Assembly (NCBI GenBank): GCA_910890315.1
Contig: CAJVGD010000012.1
Coordinates: forward strand, 1,116,001 to 1,180,000
DNA from: Serendipita indica DSM 11827
Lineage: Eukaryota; Basidiomycota; Agaricomycetes; Sebacinales; Serendipitaceae
DNA length: 64,000 bases
Direction: 5' to 3'
The notes beneath the pieces are model-generated. The model was not told where the DNA came from, made no database searches, and saw nothing but the letters and a program-made list of their open reading frames with translations. This document shows positions 13,083-24,313 of this stretch, in pieces (position 1 is the first letter of the stretch; every line of letters begins with the position of its first letter). Both the position numbers and the translations under genes were made by a program.

Positions 13083-14095
13083 ATGCGTTTCTTCTCTGTC
13101 ATCCCCCTACTCGTCGCTACCGTCTCCGGCGTCTTCGCCGCTCCCATTCCGTCTGGAGAGTCCCTTCCTTCGCTCGTCGCCATCCAAAGGAGGGACGGGT
13201 ACCTCTATCGGGGTACCAATAAAGACGACGTCAAGGACCTTGCACCTACAAAGACCAGGTTGGCAGGCAATCCGGCCATTGGGAGAGAGCCTGAGCTCAC
13301 AAAGGCCGATCATGGGGATCACTATGTCCAGTGAGTAATTCTTGTTTTGCCAGTTCTGGGTCTAATCGATCGCATAGTGGCGGAAGTGGCATCTCAGTGA
13401 GCACAGACCCATCTGCACTTTCTCAACCGTATCTCTGGAGGTATTGCGAGCAGTAGGAAGACATAACCTTTCGTTGACACTTGTATAGAAAGAAGGAAGA
13501 AGACGTCAAAGAGAGGTTCAAGGTCACGCATACTCCCGAGCATGGTCATGACCCCGCCACTGGTTACCACGACACAAACCACCATTCACTACACGTCCAT
13601 GAGGGGCAACAACTCACTCATGCCGAGATCAAAGAGCACTTCAGGGGGTGGGAACGTGTTCCAGGTACGTTGATTCCCTTGCTTTATCCCAACGCTCGTT
13701 CAACTAATCTCCAAACCCCGCCAGATCATGAGCGACTCCAACATGCCCAAAAGGAAGGTGCTCATCCAAAGGCTGTATCCAACTATGAAAAGGCAAAGAA
13801 TGATGAAGCAAGAAAACAGGCGGAGAAGGAGGCAAAAGCGGCAAAGTCGGGACAACAGTCCCAACATCACGCCCAAGGCTCTCACCAACAACAGCAGCAG
13901 CATCACTCAACTAGTGGCTCCCACACTGGTGAAACTCATCCACACCCGCACCCTGCTGCCGCGCACTCGAGTGGCTCGCCTCCAGGCTCACCCACTGCAG
14001 CCTCGCATCCTGCCCCGCATCCTGCCTCACATCCTGCCTCACATCCTGCCTCACATCCTGCCCCGCATCCTCATAATGCCCATGGCGGTCACTAA
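13083..14095 (+). CDS. Small secreted His/Pro-rich protein, possible ADP-ribosyltransferase-like N-terminus
   Basis: Four exons are readable (13083 to about 13331, then about 13379-13440, 13489-13663 and 13725-14095), giving a protein of roughly 240 residues. It begins with a clear signal peptide (MRFFSVIPLLVATVSGVFA, cleaved near the following AAP). The mature N-terminus contains DGYLYRGTNKDD and, about 50 residues on, GGSGISVSTD. This spacing recalls the Arg and Ser-Thr-Ser strands of the enterotoxin-A-type ADP-ribosyltransferase fold found in many fungal secretomes, but that is a weak motif-level resemblance and no activity is claimed. The middle is charged (KKEEDVKERFKV), and the C-terminus is Gln/His-rich and then a His-Pro-Ala-Ser tandem repeat. 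It could equally be a cell-wall or metal-binding protein. It has its own strong-looking promoter. Confidence 0.7.
14000..14073 (+). repeat. 12-bp coding tandem repeat (HPAS/HPAP)
   Basis: About six near-perfect 12-bp units of the type CCTGCCTCACAT encode alternating HPAS and HPAP tetrapeptides at the C-terminus of the secreted protein. Such short in-frame repeats change number easily by slippage. Confidence 0.85.
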
Positions 14096-14298
14096 GAATG
14101 GAGATTCCACGCATCTTACGGCAGTTTTTGTTCGATATAGCTCAGATATACATTTGTTGTACCACCGAGATCCGCTCAATCAAAATCAGAGTTATTTGTG
14201 GGCGTAGTTTATAGCACCTTCTGATTGCCAAATGCGTGAGATGAAACATGATATCGTAACTGACTATCAGACATCCCCCCTAGAGCCGAGCAACAAAC
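14096..14298. other. Short convergent intergenic region
   Basis: It separates the 3' ends of the secreted-protein gene and the multi-BRCT gene. No feature is seen. Confidence 0.4.
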
Positions 14299-17200
14299 TC
14301 ACGACTCGCTGCCCTCCAACGCGAGTCGAGCCGCTTCCTCCCAATCCGGAAGCTCCTGTCGCAAGACCGCCACCAAAACGACCTCCTTTGTGTAGACAGG
14401 AATACCATGTTGGTGCAATTCTTTGATCTTGGGTTTGACGTGTTCACCCTCGGCACCAATAAAATGTCGATCATGCAAGTGATCTTCCATTGCTCGTACT
14501 TGCGGGACCTGTCGCATGCACTGCAAGGCAATGTCAGATACGTCACTCCCAGCAGTGTCGGATAACGCACCACCCCTCCAGCTGACCGTATCGTACTCGA
14601 TATAGTGTGGATTAATACGGGATCTAGCGATGGGTTGAGGTAAAAGACGTGACCATGGAACAGTTTTCCGGGGTTTTGGGCGGCGCGAACCAGTGTTTCT
14701 TGCAAGTTGCAGCCAAACTTCTTTTCACCTTCTTCATCGCGTAGAAGGAACGGAGTCTCGTCTATGAACAAAGTTGGTTTGATACCTTCCCACATGTAGA
14801 GAGTAATCTTACCGACGACGCGTTTCTGAGCGAGACACTCTTTCAGCCAGGCCTCGGTCACAAACTTGGGACCATAGGAAATCGCAGAGAGAAACTTTTC
14901 GGTCCGGAGGATTGTGTTACTGACGAGGTGCGTACAGTTCTGATGTTTATCCGCCTGTTGTATTCCGAGTTGTTTGAGTCGCTAGCGACGAGTCAGATCA
15001 ACCCTTCGAATACCGAGACCATACATACCAAGACGTCGGAATCACTAAGTGTAGACTTGGTAGCGAGATACCGTACGGCTTTGTTTGACGCCGCAGCTGC
15101 TTTGTGAGAGCTGAGAAGAGTTTAGCCTCCAATCAAGAAAATAGAGTGAATACTGACAATGCAGACCCTCGCGCATCTCCACCAACACTACGCCGCTTGA
15201 CGTGTCGTTCACCCTCTGAGTGCTCGTCACGCCTTCGTTTCTTCGGATCTTCCCAATCACCCCGAACACTTCCTCGCCGCAGCTCCTCGTCGAATCGATT
15301 GGCGTCTGGCATGATTTGGTGAAGGCGTTGAGCCGCCTGTGCGGCTGCTTTGCGCCGTCCTCCAGCCGACGTTTCCGGTTCGTTTGGTACGTCAGACTCA
15401 GAACCAGGCTCAGAGTTGGATGGCGGTGGACCCGAATTTCGCTTCGGCTTGCCCGGATGTCGACCCGCTGGATCAATTTCTTTCGCGTCCCCACTCTCTT
15501 CTTCCTCGTTTCTTTCTGAGTCAGAAGACTCTTGCTTGGTCTTTGGTTGCTTCCGACCTTTGCCTTTAGCTTGCGCCTTGGATTTGGCCGCCATTGGCTC
15601 GTCGGTATCGTCCATGTCCATCTGCTTCTGTGGTCTCCTTCGAGGCGGCTCCGTCTTGCCCGAAATGCTATCACGCAACCTCCTAACGGCCCCCGACTGC
15701 GCCAAATGTGCGACTCGGCTTTGTTTATGCCCAGCCGCGTTGGCGTCGCTCTCTCCTGAATCAGGTCTTTCCTCATGAGGCGCCTCATCGACTTCTTTTA
15801 ACGTCTTGGACGGCCTCGCAGCGCCAGCGACAATCGTCTTCTTCCGCCTCGTCAGTAGATTATTCTGGCTCTCAATCTTCACGTCCGAATCCGAGCTCTG
15901 GGTTTGCATCACCCGCTTCTTCCCTTTGTTGGTCGCCTCGGGATGTCGATAGTTTATATCGACGTCTTCTGCTTTGTCCATCCCAGGCACTGGTTCTGGA
16001 GAATCTGATCGACTCAGAGGCTGGGCTCTCTCTTTTCCTTTCGCCTTCTTCGGAATCGGTGAATCAGGTTCCTCGGGCTCAAGCTCTTCCGGAAGCCCAT
16101 AATCAACATCGAGTTTCCTCGCCATCTCCACCCTCTCCTTTTTTGACGCACTGAGCACCGCGGCAGCCAAACTAGGTTGACTAGCCTTTCTGGGGGCGTA
16201 TCATTTACGACTCTTCCAGACGGCCGCTTGGTCGGCGATGGATCCCAGGGGCTCCGAAGCGCCTTGCTAGGAACAGGTTGTCGCGCGAATTCGGCAAATT
16301 TGGGCACAGTGGGTGGTTTGGTTGGAGGTACTGGTGGTTGAATCTCTGGCGACTCTCGTGACGGTTGAGGTTTCACGGGTGAAGAAGTCTCGGGAATAAC
16401 CACGTTGCCAACCGGTCGCACCGGGGCTCCACGTGACGGAGAGCGACGATCCAACACCGCGTCGTCGGCCCAGGGGTCGCTATTCATAAATCGCCATCGG
16501 GGTGGCTATCACGAATAAGTGGATAGGCATTGAAATCGCGTACTGCTGCAATTTCCTCGTCGGTGTATCCAATCTTCCGCATTTCCTTTGTGACGAGCTT
16601 CAATTCTGAACGCAGCATGGGGATTGGATCGTCGGCAATCCTGGACCCTGGCAACATATTCGCATAGTCGACCTTTTGTGTCCAATGTACATACCTGTCC
16701 AACGCCTAAGTGTCCGATTCACAAGTTGGACCGGCTTACTTACGTGGTATTGCTCAGGTTTGCATACTTCCATTCACGAAAGGTGGATTCCAGCCAAAGA
16801 TGGTTGACTATTGGGATTTGCCAGACTTGAGCATGCTTAACCTTCTCTCCTTCGAGTCTACGTGCTGCGTGAGCAAGGCCAAAAGTCCACCATGTACTCG
16901 ACTTACTTGCTAGCAATGACTAAATCATGACTGCTAGAAAGTGTCGTGGTGAACACATCTGGACCATCTCCACGGGGCCCAGCCATGATAGAAATCAGCT
17001 TCTTGAGATACTCCCTCGCGGGCCCTTGGTAATTAGTAATTGTGATTTTCTTGGCAAACATGTCAGAACCAGCAATGAAGACGAGGTTTTGTGAGTTTAC
17101 CTTGCCGCGTATGCCTTGCACTGCGCCCAGTCGTGCCGGAAAATGAAGCAACTGTTCGGTAGGGGGTGTGATCGCACCGTTGATATGGACATAAAATAGC

Positions 17201-18626
17201 CAAGCAAGTGTCCCAACCATCATACTGTCCATATATGGCTGGTTGAGGGTAGAGTTATTCGACTTGAGCATCGTCCGGACGGCGGCAATATAGGGGAGGC
17301 CACTCCGGTACTTGGTAATGAGGACGTCTACATCGCCACTGACAATCCTCGCCGCCTCGATGCGATCTCTTTCTCGATATCGTTCGCTGATGGTTGGTGC
17401 CGTCCCAAGATGTTGCTGATCGGCATACGCCAACTCAAACCTTTCGCACTCGTCAATCTCCATCTGTACCTCGTTCTCTTCCCCCATCACAGAGTCGCCA
17501 TCCTGGTCGACCCGTGGTAGCGCATGCACAACTTGTGCTCCGAGGCGCTTGAGCTCGAGTTCGACCGTTTCCCGTCTTTCATCGGAGAGTAAGAGGGAGT
17601 GACTGAGTAAGATGCGGTGGCCACTCCAGACCTTGTACGTCTTGGTCTTCGAAACTGATTTGACACCAGAACCGGAGGGTTCCTCGTCAACGAGTTTACC
17701 AGGCGAGGCTTTCTCCAGGGCATCGTAGAAGTTCCTTGCAGAGCGTGACATCCTTCTTTTGAGGTTTGCACTATTCACTGCGGAGGACAACGCATGTTGG
17801 TACTCGTTTGCAGCTTGTATGATTGCCTGCTCATACGGTTCTTCTGGCACTCTATGTTCAGTCTTGAAGCAGTCGTCGAACCAGTTGGCCATGACAATTT
17901 TGACGCCAGTCTTGTCCGCAAACTTGCGGGCTGTATGATACTTGTCTCCTTTATCAAGCGTCAATGCCGAAGTCCGATTTTGTCAATACAATTACCAGCT
18001 GGGGCGAGTACAAGTAGATGCGTAACATCACGCGTGAATCCATCTCTATATAGACCCCCTCTGGCGTGCGTGCCCGCAATGACGGCTTCGAGGTCTCCGG
18101 GCGGAAGATGGTCAGAGGCGATGACCAATGTGGAGAAGATGGCTCGTGGGTCTGGCGAAAAATACTGAGGACTGCAAGAGATACATAAGTACTTTGGATA
18201 GTGGCCTCTAGGGAACAACGTACTCTTGCCGCTGTCCGTTCAGCAGGCTCCTTTGAATCCATTCCGGCTTTCGGGGGAGCTTATTCAGCCACAATGTATG
18301 TACAATAGCGGCTATATGACTCACTAGGACTATGGGAGTTTCTTTCGGACACCGGTTGGACCCTTCAAATTCTTCAGTTTTGCTAAACACGATGTGTGCC
18401 AGGCGAATGTCGTCAACCTGGAGTTAGTCAAAGAAACTGAGTCAACTAGGCTTCCTGTAGGCTGTGACTGACGCCTTACCTGGATACCTCCCTCCCTGTT
18501 CAGAAGTTTACAAAGGCCGGTACGATCTGGAATAGGTATAGACGATGCTACAAAGTAGCGGAGATCAGCGAATAGGTTTCTCCCCGATGACGAAGTTTTC
18601 TGCAACGTCGCCTCTTGAGCGGCCAT
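14299..18626 (-). CDS. Multi-BRCT DNA-damage scaffold, Rtt107/Brc1 type
   Basis: The start ATG at 18624-18626 gives MAAQEATLQKTSSSGRNLF. N-terminal BRCT modules follow in order: LFADLRYFVASSIP (about 18590); AIFSTLVIASDHLPPGDLEA (about 18100), with DKTGVKIVMANWFDDCF near 17900; and RILLSHSLLLSDERRETVEL (about 17600). Next come LVFIAGSDMFAKKITITNYQ (about 17060) and VWQIPIVNHLWLESTFREWK (about 16800). A disordered Ser/Pro/acidic linker spans about 16500-15100. A C-terminal BRCT pair (LLATKSTLSDSDVLRLKQLG..., FVTEAWLKECL..., then KLFHGHVFYLNPSLD...) ends at 14299. Four or more N-terminal BRCTs, a linker and a terminal pair is the layout of S. cerevisiae Rtt107 and S. pombe Brc1. Those proteins dock on phosphorylated H2A and coordinate repair at stalled forks. 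The role is inferred from this architecture. Exon 1 lies in repeat R1. Confidence 0.82.
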
Positions 18627-18815
18627 CGTTCGGCTAAGGAGTGGCAAATGGTGTGTAAATGGCGAAAATTCGGCGGTCTTGCGCGTCGTTGATGAACTGA
18701 AATACAAGAGACAAGAGACGCACGACGAATAAACTCAAGTTATCCTCGGCGACACACGCGGCGGAGGCCAAGGTTGTGTGGACTCCTGACACCACCGCGT
18801 GTGCGCCTCAGACTC
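18475..18815 (-). repeat. R1: NLR-flanking repeat, overlapping promoter and exon 1 of the multi-BRCT gene
   Basis: First of four related sequences. Shared marks, read on the plus strand, are GGATACCTCCCTCC, then AATTCGGCGGTCTTGCGCGT, CTGAAATACAAGAG, ACACACGCGGCGGAGGCCAA and CTGACACCACCGCGT. Here the repeat is functional sequence: it holds the first exon and upstream region of the multi-BRCT gene. It lies 3' of NLR copy A. Confidence 0.75.
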
Positions 18816-19457
18816 AGAATACAGACAAGGATAATAAAGATATTTAAGCTCTGTAAGTAGAACTCAAACACATTCTCGACGCAGTCACTCTACATGAGGC
18901 CACCCAGATATATTCATCACGTAGTTGCGAGAAATCATCAACCCATCCCCTAATCGAGCAGGTTACTTGTTAAATGAATACAGGCTTCGGTCTCGGCAAT
19001 AGGGGAACAGAATCAGAGCACAGATATCTACGTATACCCAATCAATGATAGTCACGTTAAATTTTTGGATGGAACAATCAATGTCTAGTACCAGAGAAAT
19101 GCCAGCACCAAAAACGTGTATCGCGTAATCACAGTCGCTTTCCCTAACTTGCTCTTGTCAGTGTCTGGCTGTTGGACATCCGTCAGCCTTAGCTCTCCCA
19201 GTTCATTTGGAAAGATCAAACTGACTCTCTTGAAGACCTGATAGATATAAAAGGAGATCCTCCATCATTTCTTGGAGGAGATAGTTTCTCTGGTAATTTC
19301 AATTCCATCTCCACATACAAACTAGCAGGGCGCTCGGTAATGTAAATACATTCCAACAGCCCTGAGTACGCCTATTTCAGCAGAACAGATAGCAGGTACG
19401 ATCCATGCTCGGAAGACAACCAGATCTACATTACTTGGAGGGGTCATAGGAATAATT
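18816..19457. other. Intergenic between R1 and NLR copy A
   Basis: No gene is seen. A small inverted repeat (TCCTCCA, 7-8 base loop, TGGAGGA) sits near 19258-19280 and could form a hairpin, with no known role. The downstream end overlaps the 3' flank of NLR copy A. Confidence 0.4.
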
Positions 19458-22400
19458 CTAGTCACGGAGTAAGAATCTATGGATTTGTGGTTCACCAACA
19501 GAGCCATGAGATTGTATAGAGATGATATCTTTGAGAAGTTCCTGTGGAGCTCGAGTGTGAGAGTGGTCTTTCCCAAAGACTGCGACGCGTAGTTCAGTGG
19601 TCTCTCCCAGGAGCTTTGCGGCTTCCTCAAATCGAGAGCGCCTGTAAAGCATAATACATAGGTTGTATGAAGTATCAAGGGCTCGGGGTGCCGTTGACCC
19701 TGGATCTCAAGCTGCAGAGCAAGGGCATCTCGTTGCATTCTTTCAGCATCTTCCAACTGACCACGGTCGTGTAATGTAGCAGCAAGACATTGCGCAGCAG
19801 AGACGGTGTACGGATGCCATCGCCCGAAGATTTTCAGGTGTAGAGCAAGTACTTTTTGTTGCATGCCTTCTGCCTGGTCCATTTGACCACGTGTACAGTG
19901 TATCAGCAAGATTGGATATTGCAAGGACGGTATTTGGATGTTCTCCTCCAAGGATCCCTAGATTTAGAGAGAAAACCTCTCGTTCCATTTCTTCTGCCTC
20001 GACGAGTCGACCACAGAGACGCAACGTATCTGCGAGGTTGCCCATTGCCATGGTGGTGTCCGGATGCCCCCCTCCAAAGATCTCCAGCCGCAGAGCAAGC
20101 ACTTCCCGTCGTATTTTTTCTGCCTCAATCCACTGGGCACGATTGACCAATGTGTTTGCAAGGCTATCCATTGCCGAAACTGTATTTGGATGCCGTCCTC
20201 CAAGGATCTCCAGCCGCAGAGCGAGTACGTTCCGTTGTATCTTTTCTGCCTTAATCCACTGACCACGATGTGAAAAGGTGTATGCAAGGCCGTGCATAGC
20301 ACGGATTGTGTCCGGATGCCGTCCCCAAAGATTTCCAGCCGCGCAGCGAGTACTTTTCGCCTCATCTTTTCTTCCTCGACCCACTGAGAGCGCTTAGTCA
20401 ATATGTATGCAAGAGAGTCAATTGCAGTTATGGTGTCTGGATGGCGCCTTCCAAGGATCTCCATCTGCAGAGTGAGCACCTCTCGTGTCATCCTTTCTGC
20501 TTCAACATACTGACCACGATCAGCCAAGCTATATGCAAGGTTCTTAATTGCCATGAATGTGTCTGGATGTCGCCCTCCAAGGACCTCTAGTCGCAAAGCA
20601 AGCACCTCTCGTCTCATCCTTTCTGCCTCGGGCCACTGACCACGATGCGCCAAGCTACATGCAAGGTTGTTCATTGCCATGGCGGTGGCTGGATGTTGCC
20701 TTCCAAGGACGCCTAATCGTAAAGAAAGCACCTCTCGTCTCATCCTCTCCGCCTCGGCCCACTGGCCACGATCTTCAACGGTGTTTGTGAGGTTATTCAT
20801 TGCAGATATGGTTTCGGGATCCCGCGATCCATGGTTCTCAATCTCCCAAGTGAGTATCTCTCGTCGCATATTCCCAGCGGCGTCAAATTGAGCACAGGAA
20901 TGTAAAGCAGTGGCAAGTCTCCACAGAGCCCATATCGAGTCTCGATGCTTCTCGCCTTTGGCCTGGTGAAGCTGGAGGAGGGCAGACTCTAAGAGCTCTC
21001 GACACGAGCCCCAGTCACCTACCGAGTCGTAGAGCTCGTAAAATGCCAACGCACGAGGTATATGTTCCGATTGCAGAGACCGAGGCGTGTTATTGGCGTG
21101 AGGAAGCAACTGCCAAAGCCGGGCATTGCTACCCACAACTGGCCGGATCGCACCGAGTAGGAGCTGCTCCGTCATTCGCGCATAAAGTTGGTTCTCCTCT
21201 GCGTTGAGACGGTCTTTGATATACACCTGAAGGAGGGGGTGTACGCAGTAGACTAAACCGTTTCTCGAAACGTTGATGAACGACGCGCGAGACGCCGATT
21301 CAAAGATCTCTTAGAGCCCTATTTCATCCCGTGTTGAGCCTGGGATTTCTTGAAGATTTGATATCACGGTCTCGTCGCTCTCCGGAGGAGGACAGCCTTC
21401 CCGGGCAGTGTATGTAGTGAATCCAGTCTTCGTTGAGTCTTCAAAGAGGGAAACCGGAATGTTCGAGTGATGAAGGAATGCACTGAGCTTCAGGAGCTTT
21501 GTGCCTTTGTGTGCAAGCAGTCGAAGGATAGGTCGAACGCGGTATATGTCGACGAGGTGTACTCGCTGCCGATTTCTAGCTTCTTCCGCAGAGGTCGATC
21601 GTGATGCTTACGAAACGTGTCGAGGTACGTATCGAGCCGTCTCGTCTTGCGAATATACGTTCCTGCCTGAGTAATGGCGAGCGCCAACATCCCTAGCTCC
21701 CTGACGATCTCGAGCGACTGGACGTTTGATTGAGGTGCAACGTTGGCGATGACATGAAGGAGCTCCACTGCCTCGCTCTCCTCGAGATTACCAACAGGAA
21801 TTGCGCCATCCGGAGCATATCCACTGCATTCGCTATTCCTTGTCGTAATTAGAATCGTACCGTGGATGGAATTGGGAAGATAGGGGCGAAGGTTTAGATC
21901 CGGCGAGTCGGCATTGTCGAAGAACAACAGCCATCCTGTCTCCTTGCCGTCAAGGTACGCGACCGCCTCCTTCCAGGTCATCTTGCTATATTCTGGGCCT
22001 AAACAGTGAACCGATAGTCCCAAGTCTTTCTCCAGCTGGGTCTGACTTGAGGCGTCGACGAAAATCACACGAGTGAACCTAGCTACCGATGAGAGATATC
22101 CAAATAACCGGAGAGTCCGTACTTGTTTTCGTTGTCACGAATCCACTTTGTAGCGAGCTGAGTTTTACCGGCACCTCCAATCCCGTGTAAGATACACCAG
22201 GGTTGTCGTCGCACAAGACTACTTGGGAAGAGATGCTGTGTGATAAGGGATTGAATCCGTGGCCTATCGATGTAGTTTCTTGACACAGTCAAACTCGGCT
22301 TTGGTAGGACAACCTCATTCGGCGATCGATCTTCTCTATTTGCCAGATCTGGAGACATTTATTGGTTTGAAGCAATGCCAGTGGTCCACGAACCTCGATA

Positions 22401-23540
22401 TGCGTCCTCGGTACACCACTTCTTTGCCACCCCAGCGGTGGCTCCTTCAACGTGCTGCTTGAGGTAGGAAAGAACAGTTGCATAATTTGCGTGACCTGAG
22501 TTGGGAAACTTGACCATCTCACAATGGTCGGCGTCCAGTCCTCTCTCAATTGCCTGACGATCCCCAGCGATGGTGGCAGAGTTATACGGCACAATCTACA
22601 CACTTCAGCCTCGAAGAAGCGAGATCCATCGCAAATACTATTTGTCTTTGCCACCGATGATCGGGGTTGGATACACTTCGTAGAACAGAACGGTTTCGAT
22701 CTCTTTACTAGCCGAAGTGTACAATCTCTGTATGTTGTCCAATGCCGAGGAGTTCTCCTTGAGGTTTCGGACGATAACCTTTGTAGTCTTTAAGTGCACC
22801 GACAATAGCCTGTTCATGGTCTGCAAAAGCTCAACGCCTTTGACGCCAAAGTGAGGCGTCCCGAAGAAGAGAACGGCGTGAGTTGACACCAATATGTCCC
22901 GAAAGTCATTTTTCGAGCCCACAGTCTCGCTATGACAAAGGCCAAGTGCCTTAGTTGACTATTAGAGCAAGTACGTGCGCAATGAGATGTATTACCTGTT
23001 TGAGCACTATGCCTCCCAAGCTATGCGCAATGAAGATGATCGGTCGCTGCGGTTGTTGAGACTACGAGGACTAGGAGCGGACCTTTACTTACTCGTGGAT
23101 GATCACGGCGTTGTCGAGAGAGATTTGAGAAGCTTGTCCGCGTGTTGGTATATTTTCTGCGTCGAGATACACTCTCGACTGCGAGTGTCGGCGTCGTAGC
23201 CATATGCGAGTATTCGTGCGTTGGGTATGTCGGCTTTGAGGAGATCTCGAAGCCACAAGATGCCATTTTCCGCCGTCCATGTCCTCTCTCTGTGACCATC
23301 TAATCCATGGATGGCGATAATACTGACATAATGAGCTCAAGCTCCAGCCCGCGAGTAAGTTGTTCACTCACTCGACGATAGGATCAGTCCCCGATGCGAG
23401 TTCGAGGAAACCAAGATCATCCTTCTTGGATTTTGTTCTCGAGGGTGACGGCTTGCTGAGATCTAAACCAGGAACGGCTGCTTCTTTGTCGGTTTAGAGC
23501 TGCGTAAAATGCCTTTCAACCGTGAGCGAAGACTTGACAT
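19458..23540 (-). pseudogene. NLR copy A: SesB-like/NB-ARC/TPR receptor pseudogene
   Basis: Homologous along its length to the intact copy B. Recognisable parts are the N-terminal peptide MSSLRSRLKGILRSSKP (ATG at 23538-23540), the alpha/beta-hydrolase with AHSLGG (about 23020) and GTPHFG (about 22855), and the NB-ARC with P-loop GIGGAGKTQLATKW (about 22150). The Walker B-like WLLFFDNAD is near 21920, and about ten TPRs span 21000-19460. It is disrupted: a roughly 20-base deletion after the N-terminal peptide shifts the frame, the frame is lost again near 21490, and a TAA replaces a sense codon near 21312. Further frame changes occur near 20335, 19885 and 19670. Its TPRs are more divergent from each other than those of copy B. 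The NB-ARC segment is almost identical to copy B, suggesting recent conversion or duplication. Confidence 0.85.
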
Positions 23541-24049
23541 CGTTCTTGTCCGAGACGGTGGGAAACAAGAGCGGGTTGTTTGCTGAACAGCCTGGGTCAA
23601 TCGGCTGGTTGGTGGCGCGCGAGACTGGCATGGTGAGCTAGCGTCTTTCATGGCACTGTTACAGCTAGTTGATGATAGATTCCTACTTTTCATCGCTTTA
23701 TCCGGGACCCTGATGCTCTTCTTTCTATAAGACTGACAGACCAGATAAGAGTGAATGGTCGGATGTATGTTCTAGACAGTATGTCTTAGGCAGTATGTTT
23801 ATATGTTGAAACAAATCTATCAGATAGATAAACGTGGCGATACCTGGGCAAGTTCATGTAGTGGTAGTCGTCGGTCAGGTAGTGGAGGTCATGGTCGAGC
23901 AATGCCTTCTTACATCAGATAGGAGTCTCGTGAAATCATGATTTAAACTATAAGATGTTCGAGAAAACGAGCCTGCGCTAGATAAATGTTGCCAACCCAA
24001 AGTCAGTCGAAGCGGCAAAGCCGGATAAACTTTGTATTAAATGTGGCTG
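23541..24049. other. Intergenic 5' of NLR copy A
   Basis: This is the presumed promoter side of copy A. Short direct repeats of the type GTATGT(C/T)TTAG occur near 23765-23800. No gene is seen. Confidence 0.4.
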
Positions 24050-24270
24050 AAGCATTACGCAAACATCTACCCATATACAAGTAGAGCGGCCACCGTGGGG
24101 ACTGCGAAGTGAACAATGACGGCTAGTCTGTGGAGATTTGGCGTTTAGCGCGTCGTCCATACCTTGAAATGAAAGATACAACAGATGCACGACGAATAAA
24201 CACAAGTTGTCTGCGGTGACACACGCGGCGGAGGCCGAGGTTGTGTCACCACCGCGTCTGGTCCTCGGAA
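24050..24270 (-). repeat. R2: NLR-flanking repeat
   Basis: Second copy, lying directly 3' of NLR copy B and 5' of copy A. It shares ATGCACGACGAATAAACACA, ACACACGCGGCGGAGGCC and CACCACCGCGTCTGGTCC with R1, in the same orientation. The part matching exon 1 of the multi-BRCT gene is eroded here. Confidence 0.72.
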
Positions 24271-24313
24271 TCATGATCTCATAGTACAAGTGATCGAAGT
24301 ACAAATAATGTAT

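Noticed and set aside
15350-15778. Plus-strand open frames opposite the multi-BRCT linker
   Set aside because: Shadows of the acidic and Ser-rich linker; no splice structure or motifs.
18475-18815. R1-R4 as an ordinary SINE or MITE
   Set aside because: No A-tail, pol III boxes, terminal inverted repeats or target duplications are seen. One copy is a gene's promoter and exon, and positions coincide with NLR unit edges. A genome search could still change this.
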